64,000 nt of DNA from Notospermus geniculatus (GCA_002633025.1 NMRB01001217.1:77952-141951); one strand, 5' to 3'. Counted from the stretch's first letter, positions 11,394 through 23,919 are shown. Made by a program: numbers and translations. The notes: a model not told the origin generated them from the letters alone.

Positions 11394-12324
11394 AAAGCCA
11401 GCAGCACACCATGCGATATCGCAAGCAGGGGCGGATACAGAGGGGGGNCAGGGGCGGATACAGAGGGGGTGTTCTGGGGGTTGGAACCCCCCCGTCGGCG
11501 ACGAAAGATAACATTTTTTTATCGCTTAACATAAAAAATCTCGCTTGTAGCATAGCGCCCGCCACTGTATCTGATGTAATCATGGTGAAACAATCGTTGC
11601 ATCAATGATTCTTCCCCTGCTTGGGACAACATACTGCATTATGTACTGTTTCGAAATGTCTAAGTCCTGTCAATATTTTCAAAACATTTCTGCGACAAAA
11701 CATTTTGAAGTTAAACTGTTTTCGAATATTGTTGCGGCTTGTTTCAGGGTTGCTCTACACTCTGAAAACATATTTTGATAATGTTGCAAATATATTGTTT
11801 TGCAACGTTTCAGGTCCAGTCGAGTCCACATTGTGCAACAAACCGAAACCAAACGGTATTTTGGAAATGTTGCAAATTGGATGTTTTTGAAACGTTTTGC
11901 AAATGTTGATGGTGTAGGCCTAGGAGGCGTGGCATCGGACTTTCTCAACCTCAGATGCCGGGAAATTGCTTCTCAGAGCTTCTGATTTTCAAAATTTTCC
12001 TGGGGGAGGTCCCCCAGACCCCCCGCCAAATTGGCGCCAGTGAAGCGCATGCCTTCGACACGCGAGAGTCCAGTGGCCTCTACAGAACCCACCCCTCGAG
12101 AAAATCCTGGATCCGCCCCTGCCAAGCGATCTACTCGCCACCTATCTTCTCGCTAGTCACCGCAAACTAGGCGATATCGGCTTTGGTGTTGTTTGACAGT
12201 CGGTGAACATCGCTGACGAGAGGATTCCACGCATCGCTGTTCAGCGCACACTTGGCGTCAACAGCTGATTTTGCTCGCTTTCGATCAGATCGGTTGCGAT
12301 ATCGCCCGGTGTGCTGCTGGCTTA
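11394..12324. mobile_element. Foldback MITE family C, copy 2, split by an insertion
   Basis: The left part reads aagccagcagcacaccatgc. The right part ends cggtgtgctgctggctta, its complement. The family interior resumes after 12121 with ccaagcgatctactcgcc. Confidence 0.75.
11426..12121. mobile_element. Nested non-autonomous hAT-like element
   Basis: It has short terminal inverted repeats (caggggcggata and atccgcccctg) and G- or C-rich subterminal blocks such as gggggttggaacccccccg and ggaggtcccccagacccccc. In my knowledge these are typical of animal hAT derivatives. It sits inside a family C MITE. The sequence around the N at 11448 appears locally duplicated, so the left edge may be misassembled. 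An imperfect repeat (gcaagc / gccaagc) flanks it. No transposase ORF is present. Confidence 0.65.
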
Positions 12325-13207
12325 ACGAATGCGCTTAACATGTAGCGAAGGAATACACATTCCGTTAACGAAGTGTGGTATCCCAATAGTCGTTAGACGC
12401 CACCAAACGGTCCAGAAAAAAACCATCATAGCCTAAAAAGTCAGCCGCCTCAGCGGTATTAATAAACGTCATTCGTCCGCTGCGCAAACTTTCAAAATAT
12501 CAATTTTACAAGTCAGCGCCATGTATATTGACGTTAATGTTACATTCTGTACGATCGGCCGGGATATAATGGGGAAAATAATCTTTGATTTCAAGCAGAA
12601 TACGCCGTCATATTTTGTGACAGCATGTCGTCCGCATCTCAGCCAAAGTCAACCAGTTTTTTCTTCCTATTTCATTGCCTGTTGATCTACCTGGGGCGAT
12701 CACCAATCTTTTTCTCCCCTAATGCTTGCAATACCCGCTGGAAGGCTTTGAGCAATCCTATCCACCAGATAAACCGCTGGGTAATACCTATAATGGACAT
12801 ATAACATGACGAATCATGATGTGGTGGCTCGGACCGAGGAGCCGCAACGCGTCGCGGAGGAAGGCAGCGACAGTAGACAAGGCATGTTCAGCAAACAACG
12901 TGAAATGGACATGCTAATTAGTAGGAAAGAAACCAAATCTTGCTTCCAGGCACGCGTAGAATCTCTGGACAAAGTGTCCATTTCTTTTCATCCTTAATCA
13001 ATTACCAGTAACAGTAAAGATTGTTTATTAATGAACAAAGACGCTGACGATCTCTTGACCCTGAGTATGAGGAGATGTGGGTAGGACGCTATCAATTAGG
13101 AGCAATGATCTCAAATTGACAAAGGCTCTTGTCTGGAAAGAGGAGACAGGGCAACCAACTTGCTCCCTCTCCCTTTTTTGACTTTCCAATTATCTGTCTG
13201 CTCAATG

Positions 13208-13350
13208 AGGACCACAGCCCACTGCCTCAATAATAAAACTATTGAAATGAAAGTGACATCCACGTCCTGATCAATTTCCCACGCAAAGGGCGTCCATTGT
13301 ATGGGACCCAGTGTCGGTGTGCCCTCTATCGTAGCTAGGATCCCCATTGC
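13208..13350. repeat. Interspersed repeat family I, copy 1
   Basis: It shares cccactgcctcaata, attgaaatgaaagtgacatc, the tgatcaatttccca block and a gccctctatcgtagctagga end with copies at 21738-21876, 51017-51085 and, inverted, 53985-54151. Confidence 0.7.
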
Positions 13351-13360
13351 CAAAAAGTAC

Positions 13361-13477
13361 GGGCCAAATTCATAAAGGGTGTTTAAGACGCGTGTAACTT
13401 TGTCAAATGCATGGTGAAGTGTGTGCAAGTGAAGTTACACGCGTCTAAGTCTTAAACACCCTTTATGAATATGGCCC
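13361..13477. mobile_element. Hairpin element with gggcc..ttcataaa ends
   Basis: The left arm gggccaaattcataaagggt matches the right arm accctttatgaatatggccc. The inner arms contain gacgcgtgtaactt and its complement. There is no coding capacity. Confidence 0.75.
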
Positions 13478-15067
13478 TGCATGTTATTTAGTCACCGCTG
13501 CTGGCGCATATAGGTCTACTCCGCTCATCGCGTCAGCCATCAGGACATGTGGTACCACGGTGTATTTCAATTTTCTAACCTCGATAAAGTACCAAGGATT
13601 TGCTAAATCCTTGTCCAAATAAAATGCCAGTCAACAAATGCGAAGGCCCGCCATGTCACCTCGCCCATCCTGAAGTAATGAGGTGGGTTCTTTTGTCCGT
13701 CCCTCCGACACCGCATGAGGTCGAGAGAGGAGATCGTTTCGGCGCCCTTGCTCCGAGAGGATGGTGTCATCCTGCTTACCGGGCATTTCAAGCTGATCCA
13801 TTTGAGATATTAGCCGATGCACTGAACTACTGGACACGGGTAGCATGTTTTGCTTTCCATTTCGCCGGTCAAGTGAGTCATATCATGTCATCGACCTCGC
13901 CGGCTTCAGCGACGAGTCCCGAGTTAGTTGCTTTCAACCCAACGCTAGTTGGGTCAAAATAGGGCATCGTTCCTAATGCCTTCGGGGCTATCATGCTGAC
14001 ACACGAGATTACTTGATGTTTTATCAAAGTCTCCATCATAAAAGCAGGAACAGCATCATTATGGGTTCCATGACTGCGGCCACAATCCTTGCCCATTACT
14101 CTTATCAAATTCTTTGCCCTTATTACAATTAGGTACGTGTTATATGGCCTCCCTTGGCCCCTTGAACCCTTGGTATGAGAAACTGGCAGATGGGGCGTGA
14201 AATATTCTGGTCAGTCCTCCGATCCATTCGATGGGCCAAAAGATGTTGGTGATTTGCACAGCTTTGATGTCAAGAGGGAACACCAGCCCCAATACAAGAC
14301 CATGTCCCATGAGGACAGTTTCGTCCTTCGAGCCCTAACCGATCCCTACTCAATCCCTTTATTGACGAGATCGCTACATCAGATCCCTGCCGGGGACAGA
14401 TAGGTAGGATCGGGGCGCTATCATTAGATGGTCATCCCCCTGTCTCATCGCAACCCCTGCTGTTCTATCTTATATTGCTTATATCATCACCAAATCAGAT
14501 ATGGCATGACCAAAGGAATCTGCCTTCTTGATGAGATCCGCAGATTTCTATTTGGTAATAATGTTCCCAGTGGTAGCCGTATCTTAACAAGCCTGATGGG
14601 TTTCCACTGATGAAATAACTACGTTGCTCGGTAGTCCCCGTGGCAATGCAGCGGAATTCTTCCACTTTTACCATGATGATGTTCTTTCAGTACGATTTAA
14701 AGGCAAGACCAATAGGATAGATATCAGTGCCGAAGGGTGACACAATCGTCAACATCGTTACTTCTTGACTGCTGTGACATCGTCACTTTTATAACAGACA
14801 TGACCTTGATAAGACAAAACGCTAACACACCCTAGTAACTAACCTTCGTCAGTATGCCGAGTCCCCGCTGGATATTCGCGTATTACAGAAAGAATAAACA
14901 AATAGGCTATGCAAACTATTGTGTACACGTAGTGAATATGTCATATTTTTAGTTCCTTGCCACCCCCCTTCCCACCACACAATCGTCAAGTATTGAAAGA
15001 CTAGACCTACCGGCAACGTTTTCAAACTTATTGACATTTGTCAGTCTTATGCGTTTCCTGTAGGCTT

Positions 15068-15285
15068 ATAGACCTTTTCAATGATGGTGTCCCTACTCGT
15101 TCTGCCACACGACGTCGTGACCACTCGTTGTCCAAGCATGATATAACACTACCAATCGCATCCTAAACTTTGTGGCCATGGCCCGCTTGACTAGATTCGC
15201 GTGCCAGCGGCCATTGAATGGTATAAGCTTCTGACGTCATATGGTGAGAACTGTTAGACCGCCATCTTTCTTGGAAGGGTCTATA
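15068..15285. mobile_element. Foldback MITE family F, copy 2
   Basis: It matches 3792-4036 along most of its length, including gtgccagcggccattgaatg and gacgtcatatggtgagaact, and has the inverted gatggtg / cgccatctt ends. Confidence 0.75.
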
Positions 15286-15699
15286 GCAGTTCAACAAGAC
15301 TTGGAAATCATTCTTTTATGAAGCAGGTTCTTCAGAAAGTTGGATGTCAGTGGGCTCGTGCCTTCAGGCATTCAGGGAACCGCCATTGTGTTTCTTGTTC
15401 GTAGGATACGTGTACAGTTCACGAAGTCTTCCAGTAAATCTCATTCAACGTGTTCACGGTAACAGCTAAAAACCAGAAAGGTCAACATAGCTTTCATTTA
15501 ATCATGTTTGCTGACATGTATAAATGTATGCATTTAGCGGAAACCGATGAATATATCAGAGATTTTAATTAAATGACAGCCATCCCATGTCTAATGCACA
15601 CTTATCTAAAGTTCATAATGGAAAATTAAGTTGTGCATGAGGAAATTTGATGATAACGGTTTGCACATGCGATACGATTAAAAGTAATATTTGGAGGTC

Positions 15700-16290
15700 A
15701 CGCAACAAGTATTTTATGAAAGAAGATCGAATTACATGTAGAACTTTATAAAGAAAATAAAAAGGTAATGATGTGATAATCAAAGAAGAACGAAGAAGAA
15801 CTTTATAAAGAAAAGAGTAAAGGATAATCAAAGAAGATCCAGATAGAGTAAAGGTACGATAATCAAAGAGGATCCAAGTAGAACTTCATAAAGAAAGAAA
15901 GTAAAGGATAATCAAAGAAGATCCAAGTAGAACTTTATAAAGAAGGAAAGTAAAGGATAATCGAAGAAAATCCAAGTAGAACTTTATAAAGAAAGAAAGT
16001 AAAGGATTAATCAAAGAAGATCCAAGTAGAACTTTTTATAAAGAAAGAAAAGTAAAGATGTGATAATTAAAGAAGATCCAAGTAGAACTTTATAAAGAAA
16101 GAAAAGTAAAGAGTGATAATTAAAGAAGATCCAAGTAGAACTTTGTAAAGAAAAAACGTACATCTAAAGTTATGACATTCAAAGAAGATCGAACTAGAAC
16201 TTTATAAAGAAAAAGAGTAAAGATGTGATAATCAAAGAAGATCCAAGTAGAACTTAATAAAGAAAAACGTTAAATAATGTTATCTTTAAT
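15700..16290. repeat. AT-rich minisatellite, unit about 50-55 bases
   Basis: The block gatccaagtagaactttata followed by aagaaagaaaagtaaag recurs about ten times. Landmarks fall at 15871, 15920, 15970, 16019, 16075 and 16128, with weaker copies on both sides. Units differ by small indels in A runs. Confidence 0.85.
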
Positions 16291-16952
16291 TCTCGAGAAG
16301 CAACGTCATCGGTTTCTTGTAAAGAATTGTTTTCCCGCCGCTCACTGAATCAAACCACATCCATTCAAGTGAATTATTCAAAATCTTTACAAAGGCACAA
16401 AAAGTGGATCACATTCTTGAAATCACATCAAGGTTTGAAATTGGCCCGTAGTGTTCACTCTAATGGAAATAATAGTCAAACAAATCAACCCTCCCAGGAT
16501 CTTCAAATCGACTTTGATATAATTAACAGTTTCCTTTAGCTCCAATTGCACATCATTAACCCGCATTGTATTCTTCCCGGTCCGGGCAGAGTTCGCTACC
16601 TTCAGCGACGAAACAACGATGAAGTATAGGTTTATCTAAAAGTGGGATTGATTTTGCGGTACTTTCGTCTGCGGTGTATTGTGTTTCGCTTTGTATTGTT
16701 CCCTGAGTGTACTTTAACAAACAGGTCGCTTCCATGACACAAAATATCTGAAAGAATATTGCATAAAATTGACTTCTGCAGGAATAGATGGTTGAAAATA
16801 AAAGCATCGCATTCTGAGCTCATTATCTGTCTCCACTTGTCAGATCCAGAAAAGATGCTCAGTTGAACAGACACGGTTCCCGGTTGATAAACATGACACC
16901 TACATGTAAGGAAAAATGTCCTCGTTTCCTCGGCTCGATATAAGGTGAAACC

Positions 16953-17118
16953 CGGTGTCGTAGAATGTCATGCCCCCCGATATGAGATGCCCAACAACAA
17001 TAGATTCTGACGGATTAAGGGTCAGCCGGGCACTGACAAACAGAACTTCTGTTACCAGATGTCCCCTGAACAAAAGAAGCGGGCATCTGATATCGGGGGC
17101 ATTACATTCTATGACACC
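16953..17118. mobile_element. Foldback MITE family M, copy 1
   Basis: The left end ggtgtcgtagaatgtcatgc is matched by gcattacattctatgacacc. The interior (gatatgagatgcccaac, agatgtcccctgaacaaaag) is found inverted at 52433-52612. Confidence 0.75.
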
Positions 17119-17638
17119 TGTATAACGTTTTCAGTGTGACATTACAACAGATTGACGGAATAAGCCACGACGTGACAATGAGCGACACACAGAGAAACAG
17201 TGAGTCTGTTTCCCAGTGTGTTCCGAACAATGGAGTCACACAGAAAAATGGCCACACTGGAAAACGTCACACCGGCACGATAGTATTTTACTCTACGAGA
17301 CAGTGCCAAGATACGGTACAATCAGTTGAGTGTGCAATTTAGTTACGCCGTATGTCCCCTCCATTTTACAATCGATAAACTCCATCAAGGCTAATCACGT
17401 GGAGAAGGCTCTTCTCAATGAAAGTTTGTCTTTCAATTTTCTTCCAATTTTCAAGTGCTTTTCTGTGTTCTTTTGTGGTTTTCAATGACAACGTAGTTTA
17501 TATCGTTACAATTCATTGCAAACCTTTTAACTGCAGTGATTGGCAAGATAGAAGAAAAAAGGTTCATGTGTATGCCCATGTAAATGTTGCCCATGTACAA
17601 ATGTACAACGTAGAGAAAAGTGAGTGAGTGGTGGTATG

Positions 17639-17746
17639 GGGCCTGTTTCATAAAGTGACGTTAAGCAAATGGTACCTTTAGCCACATGGAAAATGCATTG
17701 AAGTTAAAGGTACCATTAGCCTGAAGTCACTTTATGCAACAGGCCC
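17639..17746. mobile_element. Hairpin element with gggcctgtttcataaa ends
   Basis: The left arm gggcctgtttcataaagtga pairs with tcactttatgcaacaggccc on the right, and the inner arms share ggtacctttag / aaaggtacc. A 3-base atg flanks both sides, consistent with a 3-base target duplication. Confidence 0.8.
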
Positions 17747-18993
17747 ATGGAAAGCAAGTTCTAACACTTTCCAAAAGCGTTGCAACATTGGGCGAAACTA
17801 ATACTAGACCTATGTTTAAAGTACTGACGTTTTTTTTCATTTACAGTAAAATTAATATCACTAAGAATTCAGAGGATGCATCTTCTTAGCGTCTTCTTGT
17901 AAAATCCAAAACAAACAAAAACCTCATGATGTTATCAACATTTCATTTTGAGACGCACGTTTTGCGAATACGAAGCGTCTCAGTTTCCCTACTTACGATG
18001 CAACACCATACCGTCTCCTGAAAGTCGGTTATTGTTGCAAAAAATAATTAACAGCAAAAATCATATCGTTTCGAATAACGTCGCATTTAAAGATGATTGC
18101 ATCACTTAAGGCCAGTGATATTAGATGTATCAAAATACTGAAACTAAGATTAGATTTGAAATAAGCTAAGAAGATATTGAATTTTAAAAAATCGCATTCC
18201 GACTATCTAGCCTTACAATTCACAATCCGTAAAAAACAACAATTTAACCTTTACGCAGTTACCATTTTGAATGAATATAAACACTGAATGATAGAATCCG
18301 AACATAACGGGTATCGGAAATTGATAGGATCAACTTGATGGAAAACCATTTATATAATAGATCCAAGGCCATAGAACAAATAACTGCTTAGAGGAACCCA
18401 TCAGCAACCTAACATGTTCCCATTGACAAAGAAATATTGACACTTTCGTTAACAAGGAGAGGTAGCGAGTTAAAATCAATAGATATTTTTATCCCTTTTC
18501 CTTGAGTTTGACATTAGAGTCTCTGCGACAAATGTCTTAATGAAAAGTGTGGTTCTTTGTTTTCATTGGGTAAACGCAACTATTAAAGCGCCACTGTATC
18601 CATTACGTTTCCATCTCGTGGCGGCCGACGTAACCTTTGACCTTTAGGCAACCTCGTTTATGTATGCTCGACAAGACTGTTCAAATCGATCTATTTGAAT
18701 GATCTAAGTTACCAATTAGGCATTGAGACTGTTTCCACACATAAATAAAAGAGCTGACGCAAGGTATCTCACTTGATGAAGGGCTAGTCAGCTGGGAGAG
18801 CGCGTTGAAGTTTTCAAGTGATGAAAAGAATGGCGGTCATTTTTTTCAGCTAAGGTTTTGATACATTAAGTAGTATCAGTCCAGTGTAACCACTGGCTTT
18901 GTATGGGTTGTACAGGACACCCCGTTTGTTCCCGATTCCACCGCCAGGAGAGGGACATTGAGGCATACCTCTGGCATACAGTGGCACTTTAAT

Positions 18994-19234
18994 GGGTGGC
19001 GTCCACTAGAGCGCCGACAACATTAGGAAGGGTTCGGGAAGCAAATGTGTCATTTCGGCATTGCTTCCGCATCAAGTCCTATTGGTCGTTTTACCCTTTC
19101 CCGAACGTGCAGAAATGCCGCGAACTGTTCCGGAATGATAAAGACAGTGAACGGAACCTTTCAAGAATATGCGGAGTGGTTGCCGAATGAATGCGGATTC
19201 ACTAAATTTGCATTCCGCGTCTTGTCCGCGCCCT
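18994..19234. mobile_element. Foldback element with ggcgtccactag ends
   Basis: The left end ggcgtccactagagcgcc and the right end gcgccctagtggacgct are inverted copies. Inner arms (gaagggttcgggaagcaaat and the ccctttcccgaacgtgc region) also pair. The two ORFs here are shadows. Confidence 0.7.
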
Positions 19235-19245
19235 AGTGGACGCTA

Positions 19246-19492
19246 GGTTTAAAGGACCACCATAGGCAGCTCCCAGTAGGCATTCTGATGTGGCTATTCT
19301 TGCAAATAAATAGATGGTATGAGCTAGGAGCTAACTGTGACGTAAATACACATTGCAAGTAAAATGCGCCATATGTCAACATTTTGGCCCACATAATTGT
19401 TTCTCAATTGCTGGCGCCACCTGAGATGTAGCTGTTGTACTAACAGTAGCCTAACAGCAAGCTGCTTTACGGTCCCTTTAAAGATTTCTCTT
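19246..19492. mobile_element. MITE family K, copy 1
   Basis: It is bounded by tttaaaggacc and ggtccctttaa and shares the ctggcgccacctgagatg motif with 53365-53576. Confidence 0.6.
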
Positions 19493-20162
19493 TATACAGT
19501 TCTTTTGCATCGCTGACGATGCACTTTTTTGTCCAAAGACCAAAAATTCAACCTCGTTGCCTAAGTAGGCGATAACTGTGATATTGCTTTTCTAGTATAT
19601 TGTTAGATTGCGACTATCAGGCTGAAAAAATATCATCAACAAAAACCCTAACGAGTGCAATCAAATTAGCCCAAACATATTTATGAGAAACTATTTTACT
19701 GCCCCATAACTGCAACAGATGAAACCTGTTCACTAATACTTATTTCTACCCCACGCATTCCAGTCATTGCTAGGGGTACACGTATATGGACTTGAGAAAA
19801 CGAAATAACAGAGCTACATGTAGAGTTACTCAACCGACGAATTGAAAAGTAGGTCAGATGGTTTAGATATTGCCAAAATATTCTATACCAAATTTACCAC
19901 AACGTTCATAATGAATTTAGGCCGACGTAACAAAGGAGATGTTCAAGCCAGGACAGGTTAATTGTGAAGAAAAACGGGGCGATCATTTACATGTACATGT
20001 ATTTAGAAATATCCATTGATTGGGAATCGGGTAGGTCCATATTTACTCTCCGGACACACAGACGTCGTGTCTGGAAACGCCCATGCCATGAAGGAAGTAC
20101 ATGTACATGCAGGATAATTTGACATCAGACGTAAGGAAGTTATAACGTCGAGGCTCTGAGGA

Positions 20163-20327
20163 ATGTCTGACGCGGGTTCTTATTTCGGAGGTGAAGTCAG
20201 TGTAAAAACAGGTGGATTTGAGGACACTCTGTATATCGGTGGTTTACTTCACGATAGCGTGGACACTTCGGAATTGCCGTGGGCCGTGGCCAACAAAACC
20301 GCTTGCAGCTTCGTGGTCTTGCAGTGA
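20163..20327 (+). CDS. Small upstream ORF, 54 residues
   Basis: The ORF starts ATG with G at -3 and reads MSDAGSYFGGEVSVKTGGFE, ending with CSFVVLQ and TGA. Its codon choice looks coding. It lies 150 bases upstream of the 95-residue membrane ORF on the same strand, so it could be an upstream ORF of the same mRNA, a short secreted or cytosolic peptide, or chance. No family is recognised and no signal peptide is evident. Confidence 0.3.
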   Translation: MSDAGSYFGGEVSVKTGGFEDTLYIGGLLHDSVDTSELPWAVANKTACSFVVLQ

Positions 20328-20477
20328 GAGCTATTCGGGAAGAAGTGTGCATCTCGCTTCAGCCTGAGATTCGTCATTGATCAGCAAATAGCGAGACAGT
20401 CGCACGAAGACCTCAATCCTCACCTAAACACTTCGTGACTAACTCTGCTGTCCGATAACCACTCGTCCAACAAAACT

Positions 20478-20765
20478 ATGGAACTCCCGGACAGGGAAAG
20501 AACACTTTGGATTATCACAGTTGTGGTTATCGTATTCTGGTTAGGGGTATTCCTGATCAAATGTCTCTTCAGCACAGATAAACGACGTGGAAATGATGAG
20601 GGCCGACAAATGGAGACAATAGCACGTGGTGTTCCCATACCTCAAATACCGACGAGCGCTGATGATAGCCAGCAGGTTCAGGACGACGCCGAGGACACGG
20701 AGACGGTTCGACGCCGGAATATTCCGGAACTCAGCAGCGAGGACCGTGAAGATAGGGCCAGTTAG
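20478..20765 (+). CDS. Putative small single-pass membrane protein
   Basis: This is a complete 95-residue intronless ORF. The start context (aaactATGG) is acceptable. Residues about 9-30 form one hydrophobic segment (TLWIITVVVIVFWLGVFLIK), followed by a basic stop-transfer KRR motif and a hydrophilic acidic tail rich in Asp, Glu and Gln. By the positive-inside rule this suggests a short outside N terminus and a cytoplasmic tail (inference). No cleavable signal is seen. A poly(A) signal lies at 21291. The family is not recognised. It sits inside the long G1 intron on the same strand, so it would be a nested gene if G1 is correct. Confidence 0.5.
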   Translation: MELPDRERTLWIITVVVIVFWLGVFLIKCLFSTDKRRGNDEGRQMETIARGVPIPQIPTSADDSQQVQDDAEDTETVRRRNIPELSSEDREDRAS

Positions 20766-21290
20766 GGAAGGACTAGGATTCAGAGAATGCGATTACCGAC
20801 GACGTACCACTTGGAAAATTTGGAAACGTGACCCCTTCGTTCGAATGACTCATTGACTGACTATCTGTAGTACATGTGTACTTATTTCTTTCTGGAGAGA
20901 TGCTCCCGTAAGCACCATTTTGTTAATTCGACGTTTCCTCGCCCCCCCCCGCCATCTTGGATTTCTTGCAAACTGCACATGCGCAGTCACATCTGGCGGG
21001 AAAATTTGTATCTCCCGACCAATCATGTGTGTTGGTTTAAGATAAGTGGACGCGCACAAAATGAATACTAGATGTGACGTATGAGCACGATGGCGCCTCC
21101 TAACCATACTGACATGACTGTCTGGGACACTGTTTGTCAGCCCGAACCGACCTTTGAAAGTGAAATTTGAATCCAAATGTGGCTCGTGAAGATACCTATT
21201 CGAACTTCTCCCAGGCCCTCACGAAACGTCATCACAGCGGCTTTGGAAATAGAACAACATCTAATGCTATTGTTCGAAGCAGGAATCCTA

Positions 21291-21296
21291 AATAAA
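21291..21296 (+). terminator. Candidate poly(A) signal AATAAA
   Basis: A canonical AATAAA lies about 530 bases after the stop of the 95-residue membrane ORF. It is the first canonical hexamer I noticed downstream. Confidence 0.35.
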
Positions 21297-21636
21297 AGAC
21301 GTCGTTCGGGAATCTTTTGAAGCCGTACGGAGTGACTGAGCTATATGAGAGCATAGAACTTTTGAGAGCTTCTTCTAGTGCAACTTGATATATTTATTAC
21401 CTGTATAAAGGGAAGTACTGAACAAACGAATTGTTTTTTAATCTAACTGTCTTTGATGTTCATGAGAACATACCAAAACACATGCCATGTTTATCACCAA
21501 CACAGTCATGGCCGTTCGTACCTTCACGTAGAGACAGACGAGTAGACTTTTCAGAGATGAACCGACTTTTCTAATGGTGTATTATCAGCAATAGTAAGCT
21601 TTCGGCCGGTTGGGCTACGACAGCTTTCTCTTTCAG

Positions 21637-21724
21637 CGATGATTCACCAATAGGAGAGTCAGTCACGCTCATCGCCAAAGACGACAAAGTTCTAGCGGAC
21701 CAACACAACATAAAATTCTCCTAA
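21637..21724 (+). CDS. Possible short terminal exon
   Basis: A strong pyrimidine tract (gctttctctttcag) precedes a 28-codon open stretch that reads DDSPIGESVTLIAKDDKVLA and ends NIKFS-stop. Its acceptor is phase 2, so it does not fit G1 (phase 1). I found no partner exon. Confidence 0.2.
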
Positions 21725-21737
21725 TGAGAAACCTATT

Positions 21738-21876
21738 ACCCACTGCCTCAATAGGTGTCGCCAGTGGTTAAATCTATTGAATTGAAAGGGACATCCAGGT
21801 CCTGGTCAATTTCCCAAACAAAAGGCATCCATTGTGTTGGACCTGATTTTAATACTCTGTGCTGCCCTCTAAAGGC
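21738..21876. repeat. Interspersed repeat family I, copy 2
   Basis: It has the same block order as 13208-13350: cccactgcctcaatag, tattgaattgaaagggacat, tcctggtcaatttccca, then tgctgccctcta. Confidence 0.7.
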
Positions 21877-22226
21877 CTGTTTCCACTAGACCGGTTTCCA
21901 GCATTGCGTTTTGCCATTTCACAGGGTTTTGGATAATCTTTCGATGGTTTAACAATACATGGCGTGTTTATTGTCCCAATGCCTGTGAAAACCGCGGATT
22001 TTGTTTTCATTTGGCTGATGTTTGTAAACACAAAATTCAGCCAATCAGAATGCACGAAAATTTCTTTGTTGACATTCTGGAGAAGTTGGTTTACATTTTT
22101 TCCCGAAAATTCGTGCCCTCTCAAATTATATTTCTAAATCAAATTTTTTCGATTTCGATTCGCTTTAATTAATGGAGAAAATCCTCGCTAAGCATATACA
22201 TGTAATAGTAGAATCTAACCGGGCCA

Positions 22227-22598
22227 TTGCAAAACCTCACTTTTGACCGTCACCAAGCAGAAAAACAGTACAGCGGGACATTCAGGGTACAGTGGATTGG
22301 AACAAGCAGTTCAAACAGTGAGAATGAAGTACAGACTTCTACTCAGGAGTATTATGCTCACAAAGTTACTTCTGTCAACGGTATTACCATCAGCTGCCGA
22401 AAAAATGGTACAAACTTCTCCTATGTGGGTGGAGGTCGCTGTACAAAGAAGGAAGACCATATTTGGTTTTTGAAATATGGTAAACCAGTAACTTGGTCGA
22501 TTTTAAAATATATCTACTCGTCTTACTACGACCAGTTTACCAGACGTCGGAATCAGACACAGGCGAATTATGACAAATTAAAAATCAGCAGCCGGTAA
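22227..22598 (+). CDS. Weak unrecognised ORF, about 123 codons
   Basis: The open frame has no ATG at its beginning. It is rich in Ser, Thr, Gln and Asn and includes NGITISCRKNGTNFSYVGGG and KKEDHIWFLKYGK. It could be an exon or a transposon fragment; no splice sites or family were recognised. Confidence 0.15.
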   Translation: MQNLTFDRHQAEKQYSGTFRVQWIGTSSSNSENEVQTSTQEYYAHKVTSVNGITISCRKNGTNFSYVGGGRCTKKEDHIWFLKYGKPVTWSILKYIYSSYYDQFTRRRNQTQANYDKLKISSR

Positions 22599-23919
22599 AA
22601 ACTACATTTTACCTTATAAGCCCATATATGCGTCAGAAGGTAACATTATCTGATTTCAAAGAGGGGGATTACTTAGTTGCTTGTTTGTTCCTGGGATATT
22701 TTTTACACCGTCGCGAATCGCGTAGTAGTTTTACCTTTAACCCTTAGGCCCAGATTCTTTCGATGCATAATCAGTCCTATCTCGTTTAAATAGCAAATGA
22801 CATTTCGAATGCCGTACTCCATTCAAAACTATTAATCCCACCATACACTGTAACATAAGGATGAAATCGTTGTATTACTTTTGAGGAAAAACCAAAATAC
22901 AATAACAGATTCAGGAACGATTCATTTTCACAGTACGAAGATGCCTAGAAGTGTACTTTTTCCGGAGGATCGCAAGGTCTAACGATAAGTAATGAAGGTT
23001 TATAATAAACGATTAGCCTTTTTGCACTAGGCCTACATGTAACTAATTTTCCTTCACCATCTCGCTTTGATGACTATGGAGAATAGAAAATCATAGTGTA
23101 CGAAAATTGTGTTTTCTCCCGCGAAATTGAATTCAACGTATTCGACAAATCACACAATGAAAAATTGTAAAGAAGGAAAGAATTTGGGATGACAAAGCAA
23201 CTAAGCTTTATTCTTCCCATGGTACCTTGGCCTCCGGAAACGGGAAAATGTTTCTGATTTCTTCGCTCATTCAACAATAGGGAAGATTATTCGCATCGAG
23301 CCTTGCTATGCGGAGGGTTTCAAGTTTTCGTTACACGAATTCAAACCTGGCTTTAGTTCAAATTTCCCATTAACTTATATCCGAAACGGAAATTGGAAAT
23401 TTATTAGACGAACAAGGCGGTCTTGTTTCACTGACCGGCTGTATCTTCTTACCAACAATGGCCTAACCGACCTGCAGTAACTCCAAAACTGTACCATCGA
23501 CAGCATGTAGACTAATTGAGCACAAATGTATATTCAACGTTTGGCAATGAAAAAGTGATCTGCAGGAACTATAGTAATTTTGTATTTTTTCTGGGGGTGG
23601 GGGTGGGGGCTGAGGGATGGGGCGAAAACGATGATTAATCTCGATATCCAAATCAAATCATTTGCAAAACATGTGACGTGTTGGAATCGAAAAACACGGC
23701 AAAAATGCCTTTTATGGTTCGTTATAGCCGTTATAGTCGCTGTAAAGAGTTCGTAATAGCGAGCGATGTTGGACTTGCAATCCCACTCCAATGTATGTAC
23801 AACAGAAAATTTAAAAAGCAACGTTCAAGTTGACCTCCACCTTAATTCAAATCGTTGGTGAAGAATGAAGGTGGTGTACCTTCAATTACTACTATAATAA
23901 CCAGAACCAATAACCTGAT

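Larger units (their letters stand above)
4359..20162 (+). other. Large G1 intron, left part
   Basis: I found no convincing exon. It contains several MITE families, a SINE-like unit (8378-8560), a nested hAT-like insertion (11426-12121) and a minisatellite (15700-16290). About 4360-7140 and 12330-13200 show no recognisable structure apart from a C run near 6861. The fragmentary ORFs at 13600-14610 on both strands look like decayed sequence and gave no recognisable protein. Confidence 0.45.

Noticed and set aside
13600-14610. Group of ORFs on both strands suggesting a decayed retroelement or mitochondrial insert
   Set aside because: None contained a motif I could assign (no reverse transcriptase, integrase or mitochondrial protein signature).
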